From: Egicoccus halophilus | GTDB lineage: Bacteria; Actinomycetota; Nitriliruptoria; Nitriliruptorales; Nitriliruptoraceae | NCBI RefSeq assembly: GCF_004300825.1 | Contig: NZ_CP036250.1 | Span: forward strand, 2,474,001-2,538,000 | Reading direction: 5' to 3' | Length of the DNA: 64,000 bases | Shown here: positions 32,620-40,850 of the stretch, piece after piece | Layout: every line of letters starts with the position of its first letter | Position numbering within the stretch: the first letter of the stretch is position 1 | Position numbers and translations under genes: made by a program | Notes under the pieces: generated by a model | Database searches by the model: none | What the model was told of the DNA's origin: nothing | Seen by the model: the letters and a program-made list of their open reading frames with translations, nothing else

Positions 32620-32871
32620 ATGACCGACGCCCCGACCGGACGCGAGGTCGCCGTCGAGGTCGACGCGAGCGGGATGAGCTGCCCCATGCCGGTGATCGAG
32701 CTCGCCAAGGCGGTCGAGGGTGTCGCGGTCGGGCAGATCGTGCGGTTGCTCGCGACCGACCCGGCCGCGAAGGTCGACGTCCCGGTGTGGTGCCGGATGC
32801 AGCGCCAGGAGCTGACCGGGCAGGTCGAGCGGGACCGCGTGTGGCACTTCGAGGTCCGTCGGGCTCATTGA
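32620..32871 (+). CDS. TusA family sulfurtransferase
   Basis: An 83-residue sulfur-carrier protein with the hallmark CPMP motif (C21) and the family beta-alpha-beta order. TusA proteins accept persulfide sulfur from a cysteine desulfurase and pass it on for tRNA thiolation or sulfur metabolism. The cysteine desulfurase-like gene at 22469 lies on the other side of the mobile element, only about 1.3 kb away in the ancestral arrangement, so the two may have been neighbours. ATG after GCAGGAG. Confidence 0.88.
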   Translation: MTDAPTGREVAVEVDASGMSCPMPVIELAKAVEGVAVGQIVRLLATDPAAKVDVPVWCRMQRQELTGQVERDRVWHFEVRRAH

Positions 32872-33404
32872 CGTCGGCACGCTCCCCGCAGCAGCCCGGC
32901 CAGGATCCGGAGGTCGGTGTCGTCCGGGCTGGCGGCGACGTGTCCGGCCAGACCTTCGAGGTCGACCAGCAGCCGTCCGTGCAACCACAACGGGTCGGGC
33001 GGCTCGCACGAGATGTCGGCCCCGGCCGCCTCCGCGGCCGAGGGCGGCAGCGAGTGCAGCAGGCGTACCACGTCGGGCTCGCCGCCCAGCGGGACCCGGG
33101 CGAGCCGGCCTCCCCGGCCCCAGCGCACCCGCAGGCGCTCCCACACGTCCTCGTAGCACGCCCAGGCTGCCTGCGACCCGAGCTCGTCGAGGTCGGCACC
33201 GGTCTCGGCGCGGATCGCGCCGAGCACCCGACGGTGCAGCGACTCCACCCAGGCGTAGCGGGCGCCGTCGGGATCGCTGAGCGTGCGCACGAGCTCACCG
33301 TGGTGACCGACGCTGGCCCGTTCCACCCGCACCACCACCGCGTCACGCACACCGGCGTGCCACCCACCCACGAGCAGGTCGTTCCAGCCGCTGTCGTCGT
33401 CCAC
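32865..33404 (-). CDS. Hypothetical protein
   Basis: A 179-residue soluble protein not matching any family I know. It is rich in Trp, Leu and Arg, with a helical middle (GSQAAWACYEDVWERLRVRW) and a C-terminal helix pair. No signal peptide or membrane segment is present. GTG 33404 follows GAGGAC at a good distance. An ATG further upstream would add 19 basic residues. It is convergent with tusA, overlapping its end by 7 nt. Confidence 0.6.
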   Translation of the reverse strand: MDDDSGWNDLLVGGWHAGVRDAVVVRVERASVGHHGELVRTLSDPDGARYAWVESLHRRVLGAIRAETGADLDELGSQAAWACYEDVWERLRVRWGRGGRLARVPLGGEPDVVRLLHSLPPSAAEAAGADISCEPPDPLWLHGRLLVDLEGLAGHVAASPDDTDLRILAGLLRGACRRQ

Positions 33405-33618
33405 GCGCGTGTCCTCACGGTCGCACGGGCCGTCCGGCGTCGGCCGCCGCGGCCGCGCCACGCGGATTCCCGCACTCCCGAGCCGACCCTACCGATCGTG
33501 CGGTCAGCAGACCACTGTTCGTGGTCACCCGACCGGTCGGCCGATATCTTGCGCGATGGACGGGCGTCGAGACGGGGGGCCTGACCGGATCTGTCCGGCT
33601 GTTCGAAGGCCCGCCTCC

Positions 33619-33894
33619 ATGTCCCTGTCGCGTCCGCACGTTCCCGGCTCGGCCGAGCCTCGGGCAGCGCACGCGGATGCGCGGGACACGGCCGGCTGTG
33701 TGGCCTGTGGCGCGCCGCTCGAGACCCCGGGCTGCTGTTCCCTGGACTGTGTCCGTGCCGCTCGTCGGGAACTCGAGGACAACGTCGGACGGTTGCGGCG
33801 GCTGCAGTGGCGGGACGTGCCCTCGGAGACGCGGGCGCGGCTCACCGAACGTAACGGTCGACTGACCGCCGCCCTGCTGGGATGGCGCAACTGA
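33619..33894 (+). CDS. Small zinc-finger-like hypothetical protein
   Basis: A 91-residue protein with a four-to-five cysteine cluster (GCVACGAPLE, then CCSLDCVRAARRELE) and a helical tail. The cysteine pattern suggests one zinc knuckle at about 27-45. ATG 33619 is picked, with no strong ribosome site; the frame is open from 33409. It is convergent with the DUF305 gene. No function can be assigned. Confidence 0.5.
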   Translation: MSLSRPHVPGSAEPRAAHADARDTAGCVACGAPLETPGCCSLDCVRAARRELEDNVGRLRRLQWRDVPSETRARLTERNGRLTAALLGWRN

Positions 33895-33906
33895 CCGTGC
33901 CCGGAC

Positions 33907-34503
33907 TCAGTCGGTGGGGCACGAACGTTCGGCGGGTTCGCGGTAGGGCGGGAGCGGTCGTTGCGTGGCCTCGTCGGCGGTGGCCGCGATGCCATGGCGT
34001 TCGATGTCCTCGATCAACCAGTCCATCTCGAAGATCTCGCGTCGCTGCGCCTCGCTGATCTCGATCGCGAGCTCGCAGACACGGACGTCCTCGAGACCGG
34101 CCCGCTCGGACCGCGTGATGGCCATCGAGTGGTGCGGGATCATCGCGCTCAGGAACGCGGTGTCATCGACCGTGACCTGACTCCGGTCGAGGGTCACGCC
34201 GACCCCCAGCAACACCACGCTCGCGGTGACGATGGCCACGTTCGCCCTGGTGTTGCGGTACATGTCGAGCATCCAGGCGAACATGATCAGCCCCATCGTG
34301 CCGCCCATCGTCAGCACCATGAACACGCGGCTCTGACTGAACCGGACGTGGCTCAGCTCCCACGAGCTGACGAACATCACCCCGTACATCACCACCATGG
34401 CGGTTAGGATCATCGCGCCGAAGCGCAGGTACGTCCGGAGGTCGTGTCCGCCCCCGTGCCCGTGAGCGCGTCCCTCGCGATCCTCGTGCCCGTTCGTCGC
34501 CAT
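33907..34503 (-). CDS. DUF305 family membrane protein
   Basis: A 198-residue protein: a His-rich cytosolic start, two or three membrane helices (about 25-47, 58-76 and 86-103), then the DUF305 ferritin-like four-helix part with the motif MIPHHSMAI and a later EISEAQRREIFEMDWLI. DUF305 proteins are often linked to copper resistance. ATG 34503 or the adjacent 34506, both after AAGGAG. It is divergent from the copper ATPase, with which it shares a CsoR-like operator. Confidence 0.85.
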   Translation of the reverse strand: MATNGHEDREGRAHGHGGGHDLRTYLRFGAMILTAMVVMYGVMFVSSWELSHVRFSQSRVFMVLTMGGTMGLIMFAWMLDMYRNTRANVAIVTASVVLLGVGVTLDRSQVTVDDTAFLSAMIPHHSMAITRSERAGLEDVRVCELAIEISEAQRREIFEMDWLIEDIERHGIAATADEATQRPLPPYREPAERSCPTD

Positions 34504-34573
34504 CATCGTCTCCTTCCGCCGGCTGGTGCCGGCGCTCGTTCGCGTACGGGGAAGTGCCACGATCTTGACGGCA

Positions 34574-34588
34574 TACCCTACAGGGGTA
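34574..34588 (+). promoter_or_regulatory. CsoR-like copper operator between divergent genes
   Basis: TACCCTACAGGGGTA is an inverted repeat (TACCC / GGGTA) of the kind bound by the Cu(I)-sensing repressor CsoR. It overlaps a TAGTGT -10 box (34587-34592) for the ATPase gene and a TAGGGT box (34575-34580, minus strand) for the DUF305 gene, so one bound repressor could close both promoters. No csoR gene is in the window. Confidence 0.65.
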
Positions 34589-34615
34589 GTGTATGAGCGA
34601 TGACCGGAGGCGCGC

Positions 34616-36727
34616 ATGAGCACCCGAACCCCCCGCCACACGCCTGGGATCGCCGGCCACGACCACGACGCCGGTGTCGATGACGGGACGAGCCACGCGG
34701 ACACGACGCAACGCCAGCGGCCGGCCGGACCCGGTCGGGCACACGAACACCACGCTCACGGTGATCATGCCGCGATGTTCCGCGACCGGTTCTGGCTGAC
34801 GCTGTTGCTGTCGGTCCCGGTCGTGGTCTGGTCGCAGCCCGTCCAGCAGTGGGCCGGCTACACCGCGCCGAGCTTCCCCGGCTCGGAGCTGCTCGCTCCG
34901 GTGCTCGGCTCGGTGATCTTCTTCCACGGCGGGTGGCCGTTCCTGATCGGCGGATGGCAGGAGGCCCGCGACCGTCGGCCGGGCATGATGCTGCTGATCT
35001 CGATGGCGGTCACGGTCGCCTACACCGCGTCCCTGGCCACCTTCCTCGGCTGGTTCTCCCAGGAGGTCTGGTGGGAGCTCGCCCTGCTGATCGTGATCAT
35101 GCTGCTCGGCCACTGGCTCGAGATGCGGGCCATCGGTCAGGCCCAGGGCGCCCTGGCCGCGCTCGCCGAACTGCTGCCCGACGACGCCGAGCGGGTCGGG
35201 CCCGACGGCGAGGTCGAGACCGTCGGGGTCGCCGACCTGCGGCCCGGCGACATCGTCCTGGTCCGCCCCGGTGCCCGCGTCCCGGCGGACGGCACCGTCG
35301 TCGACGGCGCGGGAGACGTCGACGAGTCGATGCTGACGGGCGAGTCGAGTCCCGTCCCTCGCGGTTCCGGCGACCGGGTGGTCGCTGGCACCGTCTCCGC
35401 CGACGCGTCCCTGCGCGTCGCGGTCGACGCGATCGGCGACGACACCGCGCTCGCGGGCATCCAGCGACTCGTCACGCAGGCGCAGGCGTCCCGTTCCCGC
35501 ACCCAGGCGCTCGCGGACCGGGCCGCGGCACTGCTGTTCTACGTCGCGCTCGTCGCCGGGGCGATCACGGCCACCGTGTGGGTCGCGCTCGGCGAGCCCG
35601 CATTCGCCGTCGACCGCACCGTGACGGTGTTGATCATCGCCTGCCCGCACGCACTCGGCCTGGCGATCCCCCTCGTGACCTCCATCTCCACCGCGAAGTC
35701 CGCCCGCTCCGGGATCCTGGTGAAGGACCGCCTCGCGATCGAACGGATGCGCACCGTCGATGCGGTCCTGTTCGACAAGACCGGCACCCTGACGCGCGGG
35801 GAACACGTCGTGACCGACACCGCGACGATCGACGGGGTCGAGCCCGAGCAGGTGCTGCGGCTGGCGGGCGCGGTCGAGGCGGACTCGGAACACCCACTCG
35901 CCCGGGCCATCCATCGACACGCACGCACCGAGGTCGGCGACCTGCCCACCGCGACCGACTTCCGCTCCCGGACCGGCCGCGGCGTCGAGGCCGTGGTCGA
36001 CGGCGTCGGGGTCGCCGTCGGTGGCCCGGCGCTGCTGCGTGAACGCCAGCTCGTGGTCCCCGACGACCTGGCCGCGACGACCGACGGCTGGACCGGACGC
36101 GGCGCCGCGGTGCTGCACGTCGTGCGGGACGGCCGGGTCATCGGGGCATTGAGCCTCGAGGACGAGATCCGCGACGTCTCGCGCCAGGCGGTCGATCGAC
36201 TGCACGCCGCCGGGATCACCGTCGGGATGATCACCGGTGACGCCCGCCCGGTCGCCGAGGCGGTCGCCGCCGAGCTCGGCATCGACGAGGTGTTCGCCGA
36301 GGTCCTCCCGGAGGACAAGGACGCCGAGGTGGCGGGACTCCAGGCGCGGGGACTGACCGTCGCGATGGTCGGCGACGGCGTCAACGATGCTCCCGCGCTG
36401 GCACGCGCCGACGTCGGCATCGCCATCGGTGCCGGCACCGACGTCGCCATCGAGTCCGCCGGCATCGTGCTCGCATCCGACGACCCTCGCGGTGTCGTCG
36501 CGATCCGCACGTTGTCCGCCGCGACCTACCGCAAGATGGTGCAGAACCTGTGGTGGGCCGCCGGTTACAACCTCGTGGCCATCCCGCTCGCGGCCGGCGC
36601 GTTCGCCTGGGCCGGGCTCGTGCTCCCGATGGCCCTCGGTGCGGTGCTGATGAGCACCTCCACCATCGTCGTCGCCCTCAACGCCCAGCTGCTGCGCCGC
36701 GTGCGTCTGCACGAACTCGATGCCTGA
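34616..36727 (+). CDS. Copper-translocating P1B-type ATPase, CopB-like
   Basis: A 703-residue heavy-metal ATPase. The His-rich N-terminus (HDHD, HEHHAHGDH) replaces the usual CxxC metal-binding domain. The transmembrane metal site is CPH (343-345), typical of the CopB subgroup (P1B-3), which exports copper or silver. The actuator TGES is at 241-244, phosphorylation motif DKTGT at 387-391, then SEHPLA (HP motif) and GDGVNDAP hinge. Eight membrane helices are expected. ATG after GGAGG. Control by the upstream CsoR-like operator is likely. Confidence 0.93.
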   Translation: MSTRTPRHTPGIAGHDHDAGVDDGTSHADTTQRQRPAGPGRAHEHHAHGDHAAMFRDRFWLTLLLSVPVVVWSQPVQQWAGYTAPSFPGSELLAPVLGSVIFFHGGWPFLIGGWQEARDRRPGMMLLISMAVTVAYTASLATFLGWFSQEVWWELALLIVIMLLGHWLEMRAIGQAQGALAALAELLPDDAERVGPDGEVETVGVADLRPGDIVLVRPGARVPADGTVVDGAGDVDESMLTGESSPVPRGSGDRVVAGTVSADASLRVAVDAIGDDTALAGIQRLVTQAQASRSRTQALADRAAALLFYVALVAGAITATVWVALGEPAFAVDRTVTVLIIACPHALGLAIPLVTSISTAKSARSGILVKDRLAIERMRTVDAVLFDKTGTLTRGEHVVTDTATIDGVEPEQVLRLAGAVEADSEHPLARAIHRHARTEVGDLPTATDFRSRTGRGVEAVVDGVGVAVGGPALLRERQLVVPDDLAATTDGWTGRGAAVLHVVRDGRVIGALSLEDEIRDVSRQAVDRLHAAGITVGMITGDARPVAEAVAAELGIDEVFAEVLPEDKDAEVAGLQARGLTVAMVGDGVNDAPALARADVGIAIGAGTDVAIESAGIVLASDDPRGVVAIRTLSAATYRKMVQNLWWAAGYNLVAIPLAAGAFAWAGLVLPMALGAVLMSTSTIVVALNAQLLRRVRLHELDA

Positions 36728-36767
36728 GCGGCCCGGGCCCACGCCGCTCGAGAGGGCCGGGTTCGAC

Positions 36768-36804
36768 GGCGGCGCGGCTCCCTGTCGACGGGAGCCGCGC
36801 CGCC
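36768..36804. terminator. Bidirectional terminator hairpin
   Basis: A perfect 15-bp stem (36768-36782 with 36790-36804) and a 7-nt loop in the 83-nt gap between the convergent ATPase and erpA-type genes. Its position lets it serve both. Confidence 0.85.
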
Positions 36805-36810
36805 GCGCGA

Positions 36811-37161
36811 TCAGAAGGTGGCGCTGTCGCCGCAGGCACAGGAGCCGGAGGCGTTGGGGTTCTCGATCGAGAACCCGGAGGCCTCGAGCGACTCCTTCCA
36901 GTCGATGACCGCCCCGGCGAGGTACGGGGTCGACATCTTGTCCATGCGGATGCGGATGCCGTGCTGCTGCTCCTCGACGTCACCGTCGAGCTGACGGTCG
37001 TCGAAGAACAGGGCGTAGCGGAAGCCCGCACAGCCGCCCGCCTGCACCGCGACGCGCAGCGCCACGTCGTCGACGTCCGGCTGGTCGGCGAGGAAGCTGC
37101 GCACCTTCTCCGCGGCCGTCTCGGTGAGGACGATCGAGCTCTCGACGGTGTCGGCGCTCAT
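36811..37161 (-). CDS. erpA: Iron-sulfur cluster insertion protein, HesB/IscA/ErpA family
   Basis: A-type carrier that delivers Fe-S clusters to target enzymes. The 116-residue protein has the three conserved cysteines C44 (GGCAGF), C108 and C110 (SCACGDSATF). Clients encoded nearby include lipoyl synthase and quinolinate synthase, both Fe-S enzymes. Single A-type proteins in actinobacteria are usually ErpA. It is monocistronic, ending at a strong bidirectional terminator. Confidence 0.9.
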   Translation of the reverse strand: MSADTVESSIVLTETAAEKVRSFLADQPDVDDVALRVAVQAGGCAGFRYALFFDDRQLDGDVEEQQHGIRIRMDKMSTPYLAGAVIDWKESLEASGFSIENPNASGSCACGDSATF

Positions 37162-37326
37162 CGGCGTTACTCCTGTTGCTCGAAGGCATGGGACCTGCCG
37201 GCCAGTTCGACGGCGGGCAGCACGGCGTCGAGTGTATCGACGGTGGACGCGGTCCCGCCGGGCCGGCCGCAGAGGCTCACGCGGGGGCGGTGCGTCTGCG
37301 GCCTGCGGCACCAGCCGCTGGCGGCG

Positions 37327-38364
37327 TCAGTCCGCCACGCTCTCGGCGACGGTCGTTCCCGACGCGTCCAGTGCCGCTCCGACGGCCGCGAGCAACTCCC
37401 GGGCGTCGGCCGCCGGCGGCGACTGCGGCGGCGCGACGACCAGCGCCCGCCGTCCAGCGGCCGCGAGCCGGGCCCGGACCCCGCGGTCGCACCTGCTGCC
37501 CGCGACCGTGGCGAGCACGACCCGGTCCGCGCGGGCGAGCGCGGCGTCCCCGTCGATCGCCTCCCACACGACCTCGACGCCGTCGGCCAGACGGGCGCCG
37601 AGGCCAGCGGCCAGCCCGAAGGCCGTACCACCGCCCGCACCGGTGCCGGGCCGTCCGGCGAGACCGGGCCGCCCGAGGTCGCGTTCGGCCACCGCGGCCC
37701 AGTTCACCAGGTCGTCGGCGGTCGGGGGCGCCACCTCGGGAGCCGCGCCCGCCAGCGTCGCGTCCGTGTCGGTGAGGACCACGACCTCGAGGTCCTCGAC
37801 GTCCTCGGACCAGCCCCGCTCGATCGCGGCCACCCGGTGCAGGTCGTCGGCGCCGATCTTGAGACCGGAGCCGTCGGTGACCCGCAGCCGGAACCCGAGG
37901 CCGGTCAGGGCCCCGGTGCCGCCGTCCACGGCGGCCACACCGCCCACGCCCACCAGGATCCGCCGCGCGCCGGCGTCACGCGCGGCCCGCAGCAACTCCC
38001 CGACACCGTACGTGGTGGCCAGCGCGGTCCGGACCTGCTGCTCCGGCTCCGGCGCCAGCCCCGCGCCGGCCACCCGTGCGGCCTCCACGACCGCCGTCGC
38101 GTCCTCGCGCAGCAGCAACGGGGCCTCGAGCGGGTGCCCGTGCGGGCCGGCGACCTCCGTGACGAGCTCGGTGTCGCCGGGCCGGGCGAGCGACTCGATG
38201 AGCCCCGGTCCGCCGTCGGAGACGGCGAGGGTCGCCACGTCGTCGTCGGGGCGGCGTTCCCGCCAGGCCTCCGCCAGGGCGGCGGCAACGGCGGGTGCGG
38301 ACACCCCGGCGATCGACTCGGTCACGAACACCACCCGTGCACCGACCTGCGCACCGACCTTCAC
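37327..38364 (-). CDS. Glycerate kinase (GK-I/GlxK family)
   Basis: A 345-residue enzyme of the glycerate 2/3-kinase family I: VSDGGPGLIESL near the N-terminus, LVGVGGVAAVDGGTGALTGL in the middle and a GAGGGTAFGLAAGLGA glycine-rich block. It phosphorylates glycerate with ATP to make a phosphoglycerate, feeding glyoxylate or serine-derived carbon into glycolysis. GTG 38364 after GGAGGG. The family motif normally read as SDGGEG is SDGGPG here, a possible functional change. It is divergent from nadA. Confidence 0.85.
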   Translation of the reverse strand: MKVGAQVGARVVFVTESIAGVSAPAVAAALAEAWRERRPDDDVATLAVSDGGPGLIESLARPGDTELVTEVAGPHGHPLEAPLLLREDATAVVEAARVAGAGLAPEPEQQVRTALATTYGVGELLRAARDAGARRILVGVGGVAAVDGGTGALTGLGFRLRVTDGSGLKIGADDLHRVAAIERGWSEDVEDLEVVVLTDTDATLAGAAPEVAPPTADDLVNWAAVAERDLGRPGLAGRPGTGAGGGTAFGLAAGLGARLADGVEVVWEAIDGDAALARADRVVLATVAGSRCDRGVRARLAAAGRRALVVAPPQSPPAADARELLAAVGAALDASGTTVAESVAD

Positions 38365-38476
38365 GGACCCTCCACCGACGCCGACCGGCCCGGCCCCGAC
38401 GGGGCGGCACCGACCCGTCAGCCTACTCACGCGCCGCTTCTCGCCGATCGGCGACCTTCCGGTACCCTGCCGGTAA

Positions 38477-38491
38477 TGGTCAACTTGACCA
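38477..38491 (+). promoter_or_regulatory. Operator-like palindrome upstream of nadA
   Basis: TGGTCAACTTGACCA is a perfect 15-bp palindrome around a central C, 74 nt upstream of the nadA start and in the nadA-glycerate kinase divergent region. It overlaps a TAATGG element that could be a -10 box. An NAD-responsive or other repressor may bind here, but no regulator is identified. Confidence 0.5.
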
Positions 38492-38564
38492 CAACTGCGC
38501 GACCGCCCCCCAGCGCCTCCCTCGCTGCTGCCTGCGGCGTCTGCGCGCCACGAGAGGACCTGCC

Positions 38565-39824
38565 GTGACCGCTGCCCGCCCTGCCGCTGCGCCCGCGCGC
38601 AACACCACCTCCGTGCCCACGATCCCGATCGGCTCGCCACTGCTGCTGCTCGGCCGCGGCGCCGATCGAGGCGCCGAGCGCGGCGTCGTCTGCGCCGGTG
38701 ACCTGCCGGCGCCCGACGACCCGACGCTGGCGGCGCGGGCCCGGGACGCCAAGGCGGCACTCGGCGAGCGTGTCATGGTTCTCGGGCACCACTACCAGCG
38801 CGACCAGGTGATCGAGTTCGCCGACGCGCGGGGGGACTCCTTCGAGCTCTCCCGGCAGGCCGCCACGGCCGAAGCGCCCTACCTGGTGTTCTGCGGCGTG
38901 CACTTCATGGCCGAGTCGGCCTCCATCCTCGGTCGTGAGGACCAGACGGTGATCCTGCCGGACCTGGCCGCGGGCTGCTCGATGGCCGACATGGCGGAGG
39001 GCCGGCAGGTCGTCGACGCCTGGGCCCGGCTGGAGCGCGCCGGTGTCGCGGCGCAGACGGTGCCGCTCACCTACATGAACTCGACGGCGGCGATCAAGTC
39101 GTTCTGCGGCGAGCACGGTGGCGCGATCTGCACCTCGTCGAACGCCCCGGCGGCGATGCGCTGGGCCTTCGAACAGGCACCCGGTGGCGGGGACGACGGC
39201 AAGGTCCTGTTCCTGCCCGACCAGCACCTCGGGCGCAACACCGCCGTGCTCTCGCTCGGTCTGTCGCTCGACGACTGCGTGGTGTACGACCCGTGGCAGC
39301 CCGACGGTGGGCTCACCGACGAGCAGTTGCGCGAGGCCCGGGTGATCCTGTGGAAGGGACACTGCTCGGTCCACGCGCGGTTCCAGCCGAGCATGGTCGA
39401 GCGCATCCGCGCCGAGCGTCCGGGCGTCGAGGTGCTCGTCCACCCCGAGTGCCGCCACGAGGTGGTGCTCGAGGCGGACCGCGTCGGCTCGACCGGGCAG
39501 ATCATCCGTTGGGTCGAACAGGCCCCGGCCGGTGCGACCGTCGCGATCGCGACCGAGCTGAACCTCGTCAAGCGGCTCGCCGAGGAGCACCCGGACAAGG
39601 ACGTCGTCTTCCTCGACGACACCGTGTGCTTCTGCGCCACGATGAACCGCATCGACCTGCCCCACCTGGTGTGGGTGCTCGAAGCACTGGTCGCCGGCGA
39701 GGTCGTCAACGAGGTCCGGGTCGACGCGACCACCCGACGCTGGGCCCGTGTCGCCCTCGAGCGCATGCTGGCGTTGCCCGGCGACGGGGCGTCGCTGACG
39801 GCCGTCGTGGGCACCGCGTCCTGA
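38565..39824 (+). CDS. nadA: Quinolinate synthase
   Basis: [4Fe-4S] enzyme that condenses iminoaspartate with dihydroxyacetone phosphate to quinolinate, the second step of NAD synthesis from aspartate. The 419-residue length fits the longer actinobacterial form. Characteristic blocks are VLGHHYQRDQVIEFAD, MNSTAAIKSFCG, FLPDQHLGRNTA, HPECRHEV and DDTVCFCATMN. The cluster cysteines are the first in CGEHGG, the one in HPEC and one in CFCA. GTG 38565 follows GAGAGGA. nadB and nadC are not adjacent. Confidence 0.95.
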   Translation: MTAARPAAAPARNTTSVPTIPIGSPLLLLGRGADRGAERGVVCAGDLPAPDDPTLAARARDAKAALGERVMVLGHHYQRDQVIEFADARGDSFELSRQAATAEAPYLVFCGVHFMAESASILGREDQTVILPDLAAGCSMADMAEGRQVVDAWARLERAGVAAQTVPLTYMNSTAAIKSFCGEHGGAICTSSNAPAAMRWAFEQAPGGGDDGKVLFLPDQHLGRNTAVLSLGLSLDDCVVYDPWQPDGGLTDEQLREARVILWKGHCSVHARFQPSMVERIRAERPGVEVLVHPECRHEVVLEADRVGSTGQIIRWVEQAPAGATVAIATELNLVKRLAEEHPDKDVVFLDDTVCFCATMNRIDLPHLVWVLEALVAGEVVNEVRVDATTRRWARVALERMLALPGDGASLTAVVGTAS

Positions 39825-39866
39825 GCCCACCGGGACCGGACCGCCGCGCCCGCCGCGCTCGAGCGC

Positions 39867-40688
39867 TCACATCCCGAGCAGGGTCCGCAGTGCCCGATCG
39901 CGCAGCCGGTCGGGCAGCAGGTACCGGGTCGCCCGCATGAGGGCCACCTCCCGACCGACCCGGTAGCGGGTGCGCGGCCGCCGGGCGGTCAGGGCGTCCC
40001 CGATCGCCTCGGCCACCAGCGTCGGCGGGTGCATGCGCCCGTCGAGCGCACGCAGCAGGCGCAGCGCCCGCTCGTAGCCCTGCGGCCGGGCGCTGCCCCC
40101 GCGTCGTTCCATCAGGTCACGCTCGGCCTTGGACCAGATCTCCGAGTTGATGCCGCCAGGTTCGATCAGCACCACCTCGATGCCGTCACCCGCGACCTCG
40201 GCGCGCAGCGCGTCGCTCGCCGCCGACAACGCCTGCTTGCTGGCCTGGTACCAGCCGGTGCCCGCCGCCGCCAGGTGGACGATGCCGGAGCTGACGTTGA
40301 CGATCCGTCCCTGCCCCTGGGCACGCATCGCGGGCAGGACCACCTGCGCGAGGTGCAGGGGCGCGAGCACCATCGTCTCGAGCTGTCGCCGGGCGTCGCT
40401 GCGAGCGACGTCCTCGACCAGACCGGCGTTGAAGTAGCCGGCGTTGTTGACGAGTCCGAACCAGGGGCGACGGCCGGCGACCTCCTCGCAGGCCTCGGGG
40501 TCGGTCAACTCGAGCACGACCGGTTCGACGGCGACGCCCGCCGCTGCGGCCTGCGCCTGCAGCCCGTCGCCGTCCGCCGGGTCGCGGACGGCGCCGGTGA
40601 CCGTGAACCCGCGGCCGGCCAGGTGCAGCGCCGTGGCGCGACCGATCCCGGAACCCACACCGGTGATCAACACGTGAGGACCGGCCAT
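39867..40688 (-). CDS. Short-chain dehydrogenase/reductase
   Basis: A 273-residue NAD(P)-dependent oxidoreductase. The cofactor motif is TGVGSGIG near residue 9, NNAG is in LVNNAGYFN, the catalytic Ser in VNVSSGIVH and YxxxK in WYQASKQAL. The substrate is unknown. The C-terminal extension with ARRPRTRYRVG resembles classical SDRs related to hydroxysteroid/retinol-type enzymes. It is convergent with nadA, with a 42-nt gap and no clear hairpin. Confidence 0.88.
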   Translation of the reverse strand: MAGPHVLITGVGSGIGRATALHLAGRGFTVTGAVRDPADGDGLQAQAAAAGVAVEPVVLELTDPEACEEVAGRRPWFGLVNNAGYFNAGLVEDVARSDARRQLETMVLAPLHLAQVVLPAMRAQGQGRIVNVSSGIVHLAAAGTGWYQASKQALSAASDALRAEVAGDGIEVVLIEPGGINSEIWSKAERDLMERRGGSARPQGYERALRLLRALDGRMHPPTLVAEAIGDALTARRPRTRYRVGREVALMRATRYLLPDRLRDRALRTLLGM

Positions 40689-40838
40689 GGGGGCTCCTGG
40701 GCTTGGAGGTCGGACCCGAGGTCGGACCTGCGGTCGGATCTGCGTCGCGGACCGATCAGTGTCCCGAGTGACGGCCGACGGCGCCGACGGCCATGCCGTC
40801 CGGACGATGGGAGCCCGTCGATGCGCCCGCCCCTGGCC

Positions 40839-40844
40839 TAGCGT
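40839..40844 (+). promoter_or_regulatory. -10 box of a leaderless promoter for the YihY-family gene
   Basis: TAGCGT ends 6 nt before the ATG at 40851, and no ribosome site is present there. This supports the upstream ATG over the internal ATG at 40911. Confidence 0.5.
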
Positions 40845-40850
40845 GCGCCC

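Noticed and set aside
34163-36742. 859-codon minus-strand frame opposite the copper ATPase
   Set aside because: It is an antisense shadow of a fully motif-supported P1B ATPase, with His/Asp/Gly-rich composition typical of such shadows in GC-rich DNA.
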